Assembly (NCBI GenBank): GCA_944323885.1
Contig: CALUUD010000002.1
Location: forward strand, 310,001 to 374,000
Direction: 5' to 3'
Length of the DNA: 64,000 nt
Source: an uncultured Helicobacteraceae bacterium
GTDB lineage: Bacteria > Campylobacterota > Campylobacteria > Campylobacterales > Helicobacteraceae
The position numbers were made by a program, and so were the translations under genes. The notes under the pieces were generated by a model. The model had not been told where the DNA came from. It saw nothing but the letters and a program-made list of their open reading frames with translations, and did no database searches. Below, in pieces: positions 18,272 through 28,021 of the stretch; position 1 is the stretch's first letter; each line of letters opens with the position of its first letter.

Positions 18272-21259
18272 TTGCTTAACTCAAATTTTTATAGAATTGT
18301 AAGTGGTAATTTTAATTACAGGGTATTTGTATTTAAAGATTCTTTAGAGACATTAGAAGCATTAGAGATATGTAAATATAAAAAAATGCAAAACAAATCA
18401 TTTCCTAATGCTTATGTTCTTAGTGATTTTAGAGCTAAGAGAGGAGATGATTTAAGAAGCTATTCTTTTGAGCTTGGTGAGTTACTCTTATCGTTATCTA
18501 AATTTTATAATGATAAGAATTCTATACTTTTAGCTCCATTGCATTCAATATTGTATCCACTTCCTGCAAAAGATAAACTTCAACCTTTGGTTTTAAAATT
18601 ATTTGAAAATTATAATTTTTTAGATTTGCAAGAAAAGCTTATAAATTATGGTTTTGAAAAACTTGATTTAGTTCATGCACCAAAAGAAATTGCAATACAT
18701 GGAGATATAATTGATATATTTCCACATAATTATGAAAATCCAATTAGAATTTCATTTTTTGATAATGAAATTGAAAGTATTAGATATTTTGATTCTGTAT
18801 CTCAAATGTGTTTTGGGGATGAGATAGAGGAAATTAGTATCTTTCCTGCATTATTTAGTTTAGATTCTAATCAATATAATAACATTGATAATATTAGCAA
18901 AAGTAGTGATTATGATGCTTTTACAAAAGATATCATTAGTCTTGGATTTTGGTTTATTGATGATCCCTTGATTATAAAAAATTATAAGTGTCTTATGATG
19001 CCAAGTGCAAAATCTGAATTAGACTCGCTAAAAGAGATTGAATTTTTATCAGATCTTGATTTTAAAAGTTTTGATAATCTTGATATTTGTGATATTGATG
19101 AAAATTATAGTGATATATCTTTAGAAATCAATGCTATTCCAAAATTATTTTCTCTCCATAATGGTAAGAAAAAAATTTTATTTGGATTAAATGAGCTTCT
19201 AATAGATTCATTAAAGCTAGATAGTGATGTTACTATAATAAAAGAACCAATATCTATTAATATAATTACAAATAATGAAATTATTCTCTCATTAAATAGA
19301 ATTTCCAAAAAAAAGAAAAAGATTCATAAAACAATTCATTTAAATGAATTAAATAAGGGTGATTATGTTGTCCATAGTGATTATGGTATAGGTATTTTTA
19401 ATGGAATTAAACAAACCACTATTTTAGGAATCACTAGTGATTTTATAGAAGTGTTGTATTTGAATAATGATAAATTATTGCTTCCTACACATAATTTAAA
19501 CCTGATTACTAAATATATAGCTAATACTTCTAGTGTTCCTATGCTAGATAGACTTGGTAAAGGATCATTTGCAAAGGTAAAGGAAAAAATAAGGCCAAAA
19601 TTATTAGAAATTGCAAAAGAAATAGTGGATTTGGCAGCTAAAAGGGAATTAATAAAGGGAAAAATAATAGATACAAATAAAGTGGAGTTAGATATTTTTA
19701 AAAATGATAGTAATTTTGAATTAACAAGTGATCAAGAAAGAAGTATAAGTGAAATTTTTTCTGATTTATCAAGTGGTAGAGTAATGGATAGGTTACTTAT
19801 TGGTGATGTTGGTTTTGGTAAAACAGAAGTTGCTATGAATGCTATATTTGCATGTGTTATAAATGGATATCAGTGTGCACTTATAGTGCCAACTACATTG
19901 CTTGCAAATCAACACTTCAATACATTTATTGATAGATTTAAAAAATTTAATATCAAAGTTGCAAAGCTTGATCGTTTTAGCAAAGATAAGAATAATGTTT
20001 TAAAAGGGTTGCAAAGTGGAGAGATTGATATCATTATTGGCACTCATGGATTATTAAATGTTAATTTTAAAAATCTTGGTCTTGTTGTACTTGATGAGGA
20101 ACATAAATTTGGTGTGAAACAAAAGGAGCAATTAAAAAATATGACACAAGATGTACATATTTTATCTATGTCTGCTACCCCTATACCAAGGACGCTTAAT
20201 TTGGCATTATCAAAGATAAAAACACAAAGTGAATTAAATACTCCCCCAATAAGTAGGATACCACCAAAGACATTTGTAAAAAATTATAATGATTTATTAT
20301 TACAAGATGCTATAAAACGAGAATTAAAGCGTAGTGGTCAGATATTTTATATTCATAATAATATTGCAAGTATAGAAGATAGAAAAAATGAGATTTTAAA
20401 AATTATTCCAAAGTTAAAAATTGCAATCTTGCACTCACAGATTCCACAAAATACAAGTGAAGATATTATGATTAAATTTGCAAATGGACAGTATGATATG
20501 CTTCTATCAACATCGATTGTAGAATCTGGAATTCATCTACCAAATGCAAATACAATTATTGTTGATAGTGCAGATTGTTTTGGTATGGCAGATTTGCATC
20601 AATTACGAGGCAGGATAGGGCGTGGTAATAAAGAAGGATATTGTTATTTTTTTGTTGATAATAAAGATACTATAACAAATGAGGCAAAAAAGAGACTCTT
20701 GTCATTAGAATCTAATTCTTTTTTAGGTGCTGGCGGAATATTATCTTATGCAGATTTAGAGCTTAGAGGCGGAGGAAATATTCTTGGTGAAGCACAAAGC
20801 GGGCATATAAAAAATATAGGTTATAGTTTATATTTGCAAATGTTAGAAGAGAGTATTAATTTATTAAGTGGTAAAGAATTGCATAATAAACAAAGTGTTG
20901 ATATTAAATTAAGTGTAAGTGCATTTTTAAATCCAAGCATTATTCCATCAGACATGATTAGACTTGATTTATATCGTAGGCTTGCTAATGTTGCTTCAAG
21001 AAATGAGATATATGATATTGAAAAAGAAATAAATGATAGATTCGGAAAGCTAGATAATTTTAGTATTAGATTTTTGCAATTAATGCTTATTAAATTTATG
21101 GCAAATGAATTGAATATAAAAACTATAATGAATTATAATCAGCACATAACTATTATCTATAACGATACAAATAAAATAAAATTTGATGCGAATGAATTAG
21201 ATGATAGCAGTATTTTAGAATCTACATTAGAGTATTTAAGGAATAAGCTTGAGTGCTAA
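18272..21259 (+). CDS. mfd: Transcription-repair coupling factor Mfd
   Basis: A 995 aa translocase that removes stalled RNA polymerase and recruits UvrA. An N-terminal UvrB-like region is followed by the CarD-like RNAP-interacting domain (about 345-420, starting Leu-Asn-Lys-Gly-Asp-Tyr-Val-Val-His). The helicase core has Gly-Asp-Val-Gly-Phe-Gly-Lys-Thr (about 511), Asp-Glu-Glu-His (about 609) and Ser-Ala-Thr-Pro-Ile-Pro-Arg-Thr (about 635), and the C-terminal TRCF domain follows. Length matches the H. pylori protein (about 1000 aa) and is shorter than E. coli (1148). Start is TTG 18272, 12 bp after ccmA. Confidence 0.96.
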   Translation: MLNSNFYRIVSGNFNYRVFVFKDSLETLEALEICKYKKMQNKSFPNAYVLSDFRAKRGDDLRSYSFELGELLLSLSKFYNDKNSILLAPLHSILYPLPAKDKLQPLVLKLFENYNFLDLQEKLINYGFEKLDLVHAPKEIAIHGDIIDIFPHNYENPIRISFFDNEIESIRYFDSVSQMCFGDEIEEISIFPALFSLDSNQYNNIDNISKSSDYDAFTKDIISLGFWFIDDPLIIKNYKCLMMPSAKSELDSLKEIEFLSDLDFKSFDNLDICDIDENYSDISLEINAIPKLFSLHNGKKKILFGLNELLIDSLKLDSDVTIIKEPISINIITNNEIILSLNRISKKKKKIHKTIHLNELNKGDYVVHSDYGIGIFNGIKQTTILGITSDFIEVLYLNNDKLLLPTHNLNLITKYIANTSSVPMLDRLGKGSFAKVKEKIRPKLLEIAKEIVDLAAKRELIKGKIIDTNKVELDIFKNDSNFELTSDQERSISEIFSDLSSGRVMDRLLIGDVGFGKTEVAMNAIFACVINGYQCALIVPTTLLANQHFNTFIDRFKKFNIKVAKLDRFSKDKNNVLKGLQSGEIDIIIGTHGLLNVNFKNLGLVVLDEEHKFGVKQKEQLKNMTQDVHILSMSATPIPRTLNLALSKIKTQSELNTPPISRIPPKTFVKNYNDLLLQDAIKRELKRSGQIFYIHNNIASIEDRKNEILKIIPKLKIAILHSQIPQNTSEDIMIKFANGQYDMLLSTSIVESGIHLPNANTIIVDSADCFGMADLHQLRGRIGRGNKEGYCYFFVDNKDTITNEAKKRLLSLESNSFLGAGGILSYADLELRGGGNILGEAQSGHIKNIGYSLYLQMLEESINLLSGKELHNKQSVDIKLSVSAFLNPSIIPSDMIRLDLYRRLANVASRNEIYDIEKEINDRFGKLDNFSIRFLQLMLIKFMANELNIKTIMNYNQHITIIYNDTNKIKFDANELDDSSILESTLEYLRNKLEC

Positions 21260-22088
21260 GTTGTGTATAGGGATTATAGGTGATATTGTAGGTAGTGTAG
21301 GTAGAGAGATTGTTGCAAGTAATTTATTATATTTTAGGGAAAAGTATAATATAGATTTTGTTATTGCAAATAGTGAAAATGCAAGTGGCGGGTTTGGGTT
21401 AAGTAAAAAAAATGCAAATGAATTATTTTCAATTGGTATTGATGTTATCACAGGTGGTAATCATTCATTTGATAAACCAGAGATAATAGAATTTATGGAT
21501 AGTATGCCAATTTTAAGACCTATTAATTTTCCTCCAAATACACCGGGAAATGGAATCTATTGCGTAGATGTAAATGGTCAAGAAATAGCAATAATTAATG
21601 CTATGGGGCATTATGGAATAAACATTAATCTTGATAATGTATATCATAAATTAAATGAAGCTATTGCGTCTCTAAAGCAAAAAAAAGTTAATAATATTAT
21701 TGTTGATTTTCATGCAGAGGCCAGTAGTGAAAAAAGAATAGCATTTTGTCAACTAAGAGGGCAAATAAGTGCATTATTTGGAACTCATACTCATGTTGGT
21801 AGCGATGATTTGCATATTCAAAATGGCAGTTTTTATGTTAGTGATATTGGACTTTGTGGAGCATATGATGGAGTAATTGGAATGGACTATAAGATTCCAT
21901 TACAAAAAGCAATGCAAGGTTATGGTAAAGGCAGATATGAAGTTTTGGAAAATGGTAATAATATTTTTCAAATGATTATATTGGAATTAACTAATGGAAA
22001 ATGTGAATCTGCTTTTAAAATAAAAAAGATAAATAATAAAGAATTAGAAAATATACAAGCATTTAATTTAGAATCTAATAGATTCTAA
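21249..22088 (+). CDS. ymdB: YmdB-family metallophosphodiesterase
   Basis: A 279 aa protein of the TIGR00282/YmdB calcineurin-like family. The metal-binding motifs are all visible: Gly-Asp-Ile-Val-Gly (about 9-13), Asn-Ser-Glu-Asn-Ala (about 40-44), Gly-Gly-Asn-His (about 67-70), Asp-Phe-His-Ala-Glu (about 151-155) and Gly-Thr-His-Thr-His (about 178-182). The Bacillus homologue hydrolyses 2',3'-cyclic nucleotides. Start is taken as TTG 21249, overlapping the mfd stop by 11 bp. The stop lies inside a perfect inverted repeat that separates it from the convergent fldA. Confidence 0.92.
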   Translation: MSAKLCIGIIGDIVGSVGREIVASNLLYFREKYNIDFVIANSENASGGFGLSKKNANELFSIGIDVITGGNHSFDKPEIIEFMDSMPILRPINFPPNTPGNGIYCVDVNGQEIAIINAMGHYGININLDNVYHKLNEAIASLKQKKVNNIIVDFHAEASSEKRIAFCQLRGQISALFGTHTHVGSDDLHIQNGSFYVSDIGLCGAYDGVIGMDYKIPLQKAMQGYGKGRYEVLENGNNIFQMIILELTNGKCESAFKIKKINNKELENIQAFNLESNRF

Positions 22089-22094
22089 ATTAAA
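22062..22094. terminator. Perfect 16-bp inverted repeat, likely bidirectional terminator
   Basis: TTTAATTTAGAATCTA (22062-22077) and its exact reverse complement (22079-22094) flank a single base. The repeat covers the ymdB stop codon and ends 2 bp before the fldA stop, so it sits exactly between convergent genes. T runs exist on both strands as part of the arms. The arms contain AGAATCT and AGATTCT, the over-represented 7-mer of this window. Confidence 0.7.
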
Positions 22095-22095
22095 C

Positions 22096-22590
22096 TCATT
22101 TAAAGCTGCCCTTAATGTTATCAATCCAAGCATTTAATCTTTCACTTGTAAGATCACTTTGGTTGTCTTCATCAAGTGCTAAACCTAAAAATTCATCACC
22201 TTCTATAGATTTTGATGATTGGAAATCATAATTATCATTTTTTGTTCTACCAATAATTGTAGCTTTCTTTGCTATATTTGCTAATATCCCAATAGAATCA
22301 CAAAATGTATCACCATAAGAATCTTGGTCTCCAAGCCCAATAATGGCTACAGTCTTACCATTAAAATCATCTTCACTTAAATTTGTAGCAAAATCTTCCC
22401 AGTCAGTTTGCAGATCTCCATCTCCATAAGTTGAAGCAGCTAATATTAAGTTTGTATATTTTGCTAAATCTTCTTTTTTTGCCTTAGCAACATCGATTAA
22501 ATCACAATTTCCAAGCTTTGATGCTGCAGCTTCTGCTATTTCTTGAGTTCTTCCTGTTGTGCTTCCATAAAATATACCTACTTTTTCCAT
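22096..22590 (-). CDS. fldA: Flavodoxin
   Basis: A 164 aa long-chain flavodoxin. The FMN phosphate loop Gly-Ser-Thr-Thr-Gly-Arg-Thr is at about residues 9-15, the Ser-Thr-Tyr-Gly-Asp-Gly loop at about 54-59, and Gly-Asp-Gln-Asp-Ser-Tyr-Gly-Asp at about 88-95. In H. pylori the homologue is the essential electron acceptor of pyruvate:flavodoxin oxidoreductase. It is monocistronic here and has a good AAGGATG ribosome site. It is convergent with ymdB and divergent from nhaA copy 2. Confidence 0.97.
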   Translation of the reverse strand: MEKVGIFYGSTTGRTQEIAEAAASKLGNCDLIDVAKAKKEDLAKYTNLILAASTYGDGDLQTDWEDFATNLSEDDFNGKTVAIIGLGDQDSYGDTFCDSIGILANIAKKATIIGRTKNDNYDFQSSKSIEGDEFLGLALDEDNQSDLTSERLNAWIDNIKGSFK

Positions 22591-22740
22591 AATTTCATCC
22601 TTAAATATTTGTTTTATTTTTCTCTATCTAAAATAGATCATGTAACACTAAATAAAAAATGCTAAAACTGCAATAAATTAACATAATAAAAACATAAATA
22701 TATTATAAATTCTCTCATAAAAGACATATTAGGAAACATA

Positions 22741-24174
22741 ATGAGTAATAATTATGAAAATTTGAGCACGACAAAATATGTAAAAAATAAATTACAACAT
22801 ACTCTAAGTGCATTTATTAGCCATGAATCATTTGGTGGAGTTTTGTTATTTGTATGTGTTGTTTTAGCTATGGTAATTGCAAATTCAAAATATAGTAATT
22901 TATATTTTGAATTTTTACATGTTGAATTTGGTGTATTTATTGATCAATACTTTGTTGGTTTTAATATTTTGCATTTTGTTAATGATGTTTTAATGTCATT
23001 ATTTTTTCTTATGATTGGTTTAGAAATGAAAAGGGAGATTTTGTATGGGGAATTAGCTGGTTTTAAAAAAATATCATTTTCTATACTTGGGGCTTTTGGT
23101 GGAATCTTGATACCTATTTTGATATATATTTATTTTAATAAAGGAACAGAATCGATAAATGGTTTTGGAGTTGCAATGAGTACAGATACAGCTTTTGCTC
23201 TAGGTATCTTATTATTCTTTGGAAAAAGAATTCCACAAATATTAAAGATTTTTCTTGTTACTCTAGCTGTATTTGATGATTTAGGTGCAATATTAATTAT
23301 TGCAATTTTGTATACACATGAAATTAGTATATTTTGGATATATGCATCTATAGTTATTATCTGCATATTAATATATATTAACTACAAGGATACAAAATAT
23401 ATATCAAGCTATATATTTCTTGGAATACTCCTTTGGATAGCAGTGTATAATAGTGGTGTTCATGCTACTATAGCTGGTGTGATTCTTGCATTTTGTATAC
23501 CTGGTCGATCTAACATAAGAAAAAAATACTTTCTTAATGTCGTAAATATAATAAAGGAATACAAAATTGCAACGATACCCGAATCTAAAAATATGTTGCA
23601 TATTGATGAGGATAAACAAATAAATATTTTTGTTGCTATTTATAGGGGTATTTTTAGATTATTTGTGCCTGATGAAAATAAGAAAGTAAATATGGAAGAA
23701 ACAAGTAAGCAAGTTTATATGCTTGATATGATAGCTAAGTATTCTAGATATGCACAGAATCCTCTTGTAAAAATGGAAATGTTCTTGCATCCAATTTGTG
23801 CTTATTTTATTGTTCCTGTTTTTGCATTTTTGAATGCAGGAGTAAAAATAGATTCTAATTTAGACTTTAGTATTGATGGTATTGCTCTTGGCACAATTAT
23901 TGGACTTGTTGTTGGAAAACCACTTGGTGTTTTGATATTTACATTCTTAGGAGAAAAGTTAAATATTTCAATTAGACCCACAGGTCTTACATATAAGCAT
24001 ATATTTGCAGTTGGAATTATTGCAGGAATAGGTTTTACAATGTCTATGTTTGTTGCAAATCTAGCATACGATAATCAATCTCAAGTTATATTAGCAAAAC
24101 TATCAATTTTAATCGCATCACTAATTGCAGTTATCCTTGGTGTGGTAACATTACTTTATGCTACGAAGCAATAA
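22741..24174 (+). CDS. nhaA: Na+/H+ antiporter NhaA (copy 2)
   Basis: A 477 aa paralogue of the NhaA at 6678. Ser-Thr-Asp-Thr-Ala-Phe-Ala and Phe-Asp-Asp-Leu-Gly-Ala keep the essential Asp residues. It differs from copy 1 in a longer N-terminus and a charged cytoplasmic loop of about 90 residues (about 256-345), some 25 residues longer than in copy 1. TTAGGAAACATA precedes the ATG. It stands alone between fldA (divergent) and hemC. Two NhaA proteins could differ in pH range or ion preference, but the sequence alone does not tell. Confidence 0.94.
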   Translation: MSNNYENLSTTKYVKNKLQHTLSAFISHESFGGVLLFVCVVLAMVIANSKYSNLYFEFLHVEFGVFIDQYFVGFNILHFVNDVLMSLFFLMIGLEMKREILYGELAGFKKISFSILGAFGGILIPILIYIYFNKGTESINGFGVAMSTDTAFALGILLFFGKRIPQILKIFLVTLAVFDDLGAILIIAILYTHEISIFWIYASIVIICILIYINYKDTKYISSYIFLGILLWIAVYNSGVHATIAGVILAFCIPGRSNIRKKYFLNVVNIIKEYKIATIPESKNMLHIDEDKQINIFVAIYRGIFRLFVPDENKKVNMEETSKQVYMLDMIAKYSRYAQNPLVKMEMFLHPICAYFIVPVFAFLNAGVKIDSNLDFSIDGIALGTIIGLVVGKPLGVLIFTFLGEKLNISIRPTGLTYKHIFAVGIIAGIGFTMSMFVANLAYDNQSQVILAKLSILIASLIAVILGVVTLLYATKQ

Positions 24175-24491
24175 TTATTTTTGTGGTTAATATATAAAAA
24201 TTTTTATTAAAGATTTAACATACAATTTATATCTTTTTTAGTCATCTAATTATTAGATATTTATGATAGATAATTTTATTAACCATTAGATTCTTGGTAA
24301 AATTATTTTTAGATTAAAAAATAAACAAGAATAATACTTAATGGTATATGATGACTATATAATTTTAGTTTTAAGGTATCAAAATAAAGTATCACTTAAT
24401 TTTTAAAGATATAAGTGTATTTTAATTTTATATATTTTTGTATAATCACAGAAATCTTAAATCTTGTAAATTTAAAAGTATAGTAGGTTAT
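24175..24491. other. 317-bp intergenic region nhaA2-hemC
   Basis: No gene is visible. It is about 80% A+T and holds a 7-bp inverted repeat, ATCTAAT/ATTAGAT (24244-24258), one AGATTCT copy (about 24290) and two candidate -10 boxes, TATAAT at 24358-24363 and at 24441-24446. CACTTA and TAAGTG lie about 13 bp apart just before the second box and could be an operator. This is a guess from symmetry only. Confidence 0.4.
24439..24446 (+). promoter_or_regulatory. Candidate extended -10 promoter of hemC
   Basis: TGTATAAT ends 45 bp before the hemC ATG. It is a perfect -10 hexamer but with the TG directly adjacent, after T-rich sequence of the kind seen upstream of Campylobacterota promoters. It would drive the hemC-bpt-psd-nadA-nadC-thiL run. 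Confidence 0.5.
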
Positions 24492-25415
24492 ATGGATAAA
24501 ATTATAATAGGCACTAGAGGTAGTGTTTTAGCACTATGGCAGGCTAATTTTATAAAAAATGAGTTAAAAATTAGATTTAATTTGGATAGTGAATTAAAAG
24601 TTGTTAAAACAACAGGTGACAGGATTTTGGATGCTCCTCTTTCAAAAATTGGTGGTAAAGGTTTATTTACAAAAGAACTAGAAGAAATGTTGCTTAATAA
24701 CTCTATAACACTTGCTGTCCATTCATTAAAAGATGTTCCAGTTGTCTTACATGATGATTTGATGCTGGCAGCAATAACAAAAAGAGAAGATGTTAGAGAT
24801 TGTTTTATTAGCAATGAGTTTAGTGATATTTCAGAACTTCCACCTTATGCAAAAGTTGGGACAACTTCGCTTAGAAGGTCTATGCAGCTAAAACATATAA
24901 GAAATGATTTAGATACAATAAGCCTAAGAGGAAATGTGCAAACAAGATTACAAAGGCTTAAAAACAATGATTTTGATGCTATTATATTAGCTAAAGCTGG
25001 TTTAAATAGGTTAAATTTAGATTCTAAAGATGTAAATTTTATAAAACCACTTGATACTTCATTTATTATTCCTGCAATGGGTCAAGGTGCTTTGGGTATC
25101 GAATGTAAAAGGGATTGTAAAATTTTAAATTATCTGCAAGAATTGAATGATGAAATAAGTAGTATTGAATGTGGATTTGAGAGAGAATTTATAAGACTAC
25201 TTGATGGTGGATGTCAAGTTCCAATTGGAGTTTATGCTAAATATGAAGATTCTATAGTTGCTATGGAAGCTATAATTGGATTGCCAAATGGAAATGAGAT
25301 TATTAGAGATAAAATAAGTGGAAGTAAAGATTCTGCATTATCAAGTGAGTTGTTTAAAAAAGTAGATGCAAAGGGTGCTAGAGATATTTTAAAAAGAGCA
25401 TTAGATTTTATATGA
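24492..25415 (+). CDS. hemC: Porphobilinogen deaminase (hydroxymethylbilane synthase)
   Basis: A 307 aa enzyme that joins four porphobilinogen units in haem synthesis. It shows [11 protein letters not shown] (about 6-16), His-Ser-Leu-Lys-Asp-Val-Pro (about 77-83), Thr-Ser-Leu-Arg-Arg (about 125) and the dipyrromethane-cofactor Cys in Gly-Gly-Cys-Gln-Val-Pro (about 239). An upstream ATG at 24438 is in frame but lies before any reasonable ribosome site and within the promoter, so ATG 24492 is the start. It is followed 16 bp later by bpt. Confidence 0.96.
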   Translation: MDKIIIGTRGSVLALWQANFIKNELKIRFNLDSELKVVKTTGDRILDAPLSKIGGKGLFTKELEEMLLNNSITLAVHSLKDVPVVLHDDLMLAAITKREDVRDCFISNEFSDISELPPYAKVGTTSLRRSMQLKHIRNDLDTISLRGNVQTRLQRLKNNDFDAIILAKAGLNRLNLDSKDVNFIKPLDTSFIIPAMGQGALGIECKRDCKILNYLQELNDEISSIECGFEREFIRLLDGGCQVPIGVYAKYEDSIVAMEAIIGLPNGNEIIRDKISGSKDSALSSELFKKVDAKGARDILKRALDFI

Positions 25416-25431
25416 CTTCTTAGGTAAAAAT

Positions 25432-26190
25432 TTGGATAAATTTTGTTATAAAAATGCTGTGTTTTATTATTCATTTGGCGATTGCGCATATATTTGTGGC
25501 AATAATACAACCTTTAATTATGCACTTATAGAATCTTGTAGTGAAGATTTTTATAATGCTTTATTAGAAAGAGGTTGGAGACGATTTGGAGAAGTGTTTT
25601 TTGCTCCATTTTGTGATTATTGTAATAAATGTATTTCTATTAGGCAAATTGTTTATGATTTTCAGTTCTCTAAAAATCATAAACGTATTTTGAGTAAGAA
25701 TAAAATTATTAGTGTAGTATCTGGAATTCCTAGTTATTCTATTGAAAAAATAGAGCTTTATAATAAATACCACGCTATAATGAATATAAAAAAAGGGTGG
25801 GAATATAATCAAATAGATAGAGATAGATATTTGCACATGTTTGTAGATGGTAGAAGTAGTTTTGGTAGAGAGCTTTGTTATTATGTTAATGATAGATTAA
25901 TAGGAGTTGCATTTGTTGATATATTAAAATCTTGTTCATCAATGAGTGCTATATATTTCTTCTATGATCATGATTATGCACATCTTTCACTTGGAACATT
26001 TTCAATTTTAAAACAATTAGAAATTGCTAAAATGCTTAATATAAGATATTTTTATCCAGGATATTGGATAAAAGATCACTATTCATTAGGATATAAAGAA
26101 AGATTTAAGCCATTTGAATATTTAATCAATAGGCCTAATATATATGAGATACCAGTATGGGAGCCATATTTTATAAACACAAGAGGATAA
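25432..26190 (+). CDS. bpt: Aspartate/glutamate leucyltransferase (Bpt) of the N-degron pathway
   Basis: A 252 aa protein of the ATE/Bpt family, which transfers Leu from tRNA to N-terminal Asp or Glu of proteins, marking them for ClpAP-type degradation. Family features seen are Gly-Trp-Arg-Arg-Phe-Gly (about 48-53) and the cysteine group Pro-Phe-Cys-Asp-Tyr-Cys-Asn-Lys-Cys (about 60-68) in the N-terminal ATE domain. The C-terminal GNAT-like half includes Ala-Ile-Tyr-Phe-Phe-Tyr-Asp and Tyr-Pro-Gly-Tyr-Trp-Ile. It starts with TTG 25432. It is co-directional with hemC and psd. Confidence 0.88.
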   Translation: MDKFCYKNAVFYYSFGDCAYICGNNTTFNYALIESCSEDFYNALLERGWRRFGEVFFAPFCDYCNKCISIRQIVYDFQFSKNHKRILSKNKIISVVSGIPSYSIEKIELYNKYHAIMNIKKGWEYNQIDRDRYLHMFVDGRSSFGRELCYYVNDRLIGVAFVDILKSCSSMSAIYFFYDHDYAHLSLGTFSILKQLEIAKMLNIRYFYPGYWIKDHYSLGYKERFKPFEYLINRPNIYEIPVWEPYFINTRG

Positions 26191-26193
26191 TAA

Positions 26194-26982
26194 ATGAAAA
26201 TTACAAAGATGATTTCAATTTGTTTTGGTGTTATTGCTAATATTAAATTCCATCCATTAATACAGAATTTTATCAATAAGCAATATATTAAATTTTTTAA
26301 TATTGATCTAAATGAATTCTACCCAATTCATTCATATAAGAGTTTAAATGAGCTTTTTACTAGAGGTTTAAGACAAAATAGAGAATTTAATAAAGATGAT
26401 AGCATCTTTATTTCTCCAATTGATGGAAAAGTTATGCATACTGGAAATGTAGATAATGGAAGGGCTTTGCAAATAAAAGGATTTAGTTATTCAGTTGATA
26501 GACTTGTAGGTGAGAGTGTGTCATCAAATCTTAGTTATGCTAATTTATATTTAAGTCCAAGTAATTATCATAGATATCATTCTCCTTGTAATATGTATGT
26601 AGAAAGTATTGCACATTTTAAGGGAGCTTTATTGCCAGTGCACTTGAAATCTTTGTATAAAAATAAAAATCTTTTTGTTGTCAATGAAAGAGTTGTGCTA
26701 AAAGCAAGAGATAGTTTTGGTGGAATCTTGTATTTTGTTGCTATTGGTGCATTAAATGTTGGTAGTATTCATTTTTATATTGAACCTAGATTGCAACATA
26801 AATCAAGATTGTATACAAGAAAATTTGAATACAAAGAACCAATTTTTATTAAAAAAGGTGAAGAAATAGGGATGTTTAAAATGGGTTCTACTATTGTTTT
26901 TTTTGCTAGTGATGTTGATGTTTTAAAAAGTGATTGCGATATACGATTTGGAGAAGATTTATTTAAGCGCAAAAATTTTTAG
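26194..26982 (+). CDS. psd: Phosphatidylserine decarboxylase proenzyme
   Basis: A 262 aa proenzyme that makes phosphatidylethanolamine and cuts itself to form a pyruvoyl group. The self-cleavage site is Met-Gly-Ser-Thr (Ser at about residue 232), a common variant of Leu-Gly-Ser-Thr. Other family motifs are Leu-Phe-Thr-Arg (about 52), Ser-Pro-Ile-Asp-Gly-Lys (about 71) and Tyr-His-Arg-Tyr-His-Ser-Pro (about 127). GAGG lies 7 nt before the ATG. It sits 3 bp after bpt and 31 bp before nadA. Confidence 0.95.
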   Translation: MKITKMISICFGVIANIKFHPLIQNFINKQYIKFFNIDLNEFYPIHSYKSLNELFTRGLRQNREFNKDDSIFISPIDGKVMHTGNVDNGRALQIKGFSYSVDRLVGESVSSNLSYANLYLSPSNYHRYHSPCNMYVESIAHFKGALLPVHLKSLYKNKNLFVVNERVVLKARDSFGGILYFVAIGALNVGSIHFYIEPRLQHKSRLYTRKFEYKEPIFIKKGEEIGMFKMGSTIVFFASDVDVLKSDCDIRFGEDLFKRKNF

Positions 26983-27013
26983 GAATTAAATAAAAAAGCA
27001 AAAGGAGTTAGAT

Positions 27014-28021
27014 TTGGATTTAAAAGATAAAATCAAATCTTTAAAGAGTAAGTTAGATGCTTTAATAGTAGCACACTATTATCAAAGAGATGAAGTTATA
27101 GAGTTGGCAGATTTTTGTGGTGATAGTTTAGAGCTTGCAAAAAAAGCTAGTGGCGCGGAAAATAAATTAATAGTTTTTTGTGGTGTAAGCTTTATGGGGC
27201 AAAGTGTAAAAATATTATCACCAAATAAAAATGTAATTATGCCAAGACTTGCTTGTTGTTCTATGGCAAGAATGATAGATTCTTCATATTTTGATACAAG
27301 TATTAAAAAACTTAAATCTTTAGGAATTAAAGAATATAATATATTTCCAATGACTTACATAAACTCTAATGCTGATGTAAAAGCTAAAGTTGGTGCTATG
27401 GGTGGAGTTGTTTGCACAAGTTCCAATGCAAAAAAAATTTTTGATTATGCACTAAATTTGAATAAAAAAATATTTTTTATGCCAGATAGATGCTTAGGCG
27501 TGAATCTAGCTATTGATAGTGGCAGAAGAAGTTCTATACTTGGCGTATCTAGCGATGATGAAGTTAAAAATAGTGATGTTATTTGTTATGATGGATTCTG
27601 TTCTGTTCATCAACTATTTAGTGTTAGTGATATTGAATTTTATAGAGAAAAATATAAAGATATAATTATTGTTGTACATCCAGAATGTGACCCAAGTGTT
27701 GTAAAGGCTGCTGATTTTTCAGGATCTACAAGTCAAATTATTTCTTTTGTTTCAAATTTAGATGAAGATGTAAAGGTTGCTGTTGGAACAGAATTCAATC
27801 TTGTAAATAGATTAACTAAGAGAAATGGAAATAGAGATAATATTTTTGTATTATCATCAAGCAAACCAGAATGTCCAACCATGAATGAAACATCACTTCA
27901 AGATGTTTATGATGTTATGGAGGCATTTGATAATGGAATGCCATATAATGAAATAGAATTAACCTCTAATTGTATAGAAGATGCAAAAAAAGCTTTAAAT
28001 AAAATGCTGGAGCTATCGTGA
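27014..28021 (+). CDS. nadA: Quinolinate synthase NadA
   Basis: A 335 aa Fe-S enzyme that condenses iminoaspartate with dihydroxyacetone phosphate in NAD synthesis. The three cluster cysteines characteristic of NadA can be placed near Ala-Cys-Cys-Ser-Met-Ala, in Asp-Arg-Cys-Leu-Gly, or in the C-terminal Pro-Glu-Cys-Pro-Thr-Met-Asn region. His-Pro-Glu-Cys (about 225) is also typical. Start is TTG 27014 with AAGGAG 6 nt upstream. The nadC GTG overlaps its TGA stop. nadB is not in the window. Confidence 0.95.
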   Translation: MDLKDKIKSLKSKLDALIVAHYYQRDEVIELADFCGDSLELAKKASGAENKLIVFCGVSFMGQSVKILSPNKNVIMPRLACCSMARMIDSSYFDTSIKKLKSLGIKEYNIFPMTYINSNADVKAKVGAMGGVVCTSSNAKKIFDYALNLNKKIFFMPDRCLGVNLAIDSGRRSSILGVSSDDEVKNSDVICYDGFCSVHQLFSVSDIEFYREKYKDIIIVVHPECDPSVVKAADFSGSTSQIISFVSNLDEDVKVAVGTEFNLVNRLTKRNGNRDNIFVLSSSKPECPTMNETSLQDVYDVMEAFDNGMPYNEIELTSNCIEDAKKALNKMLELS

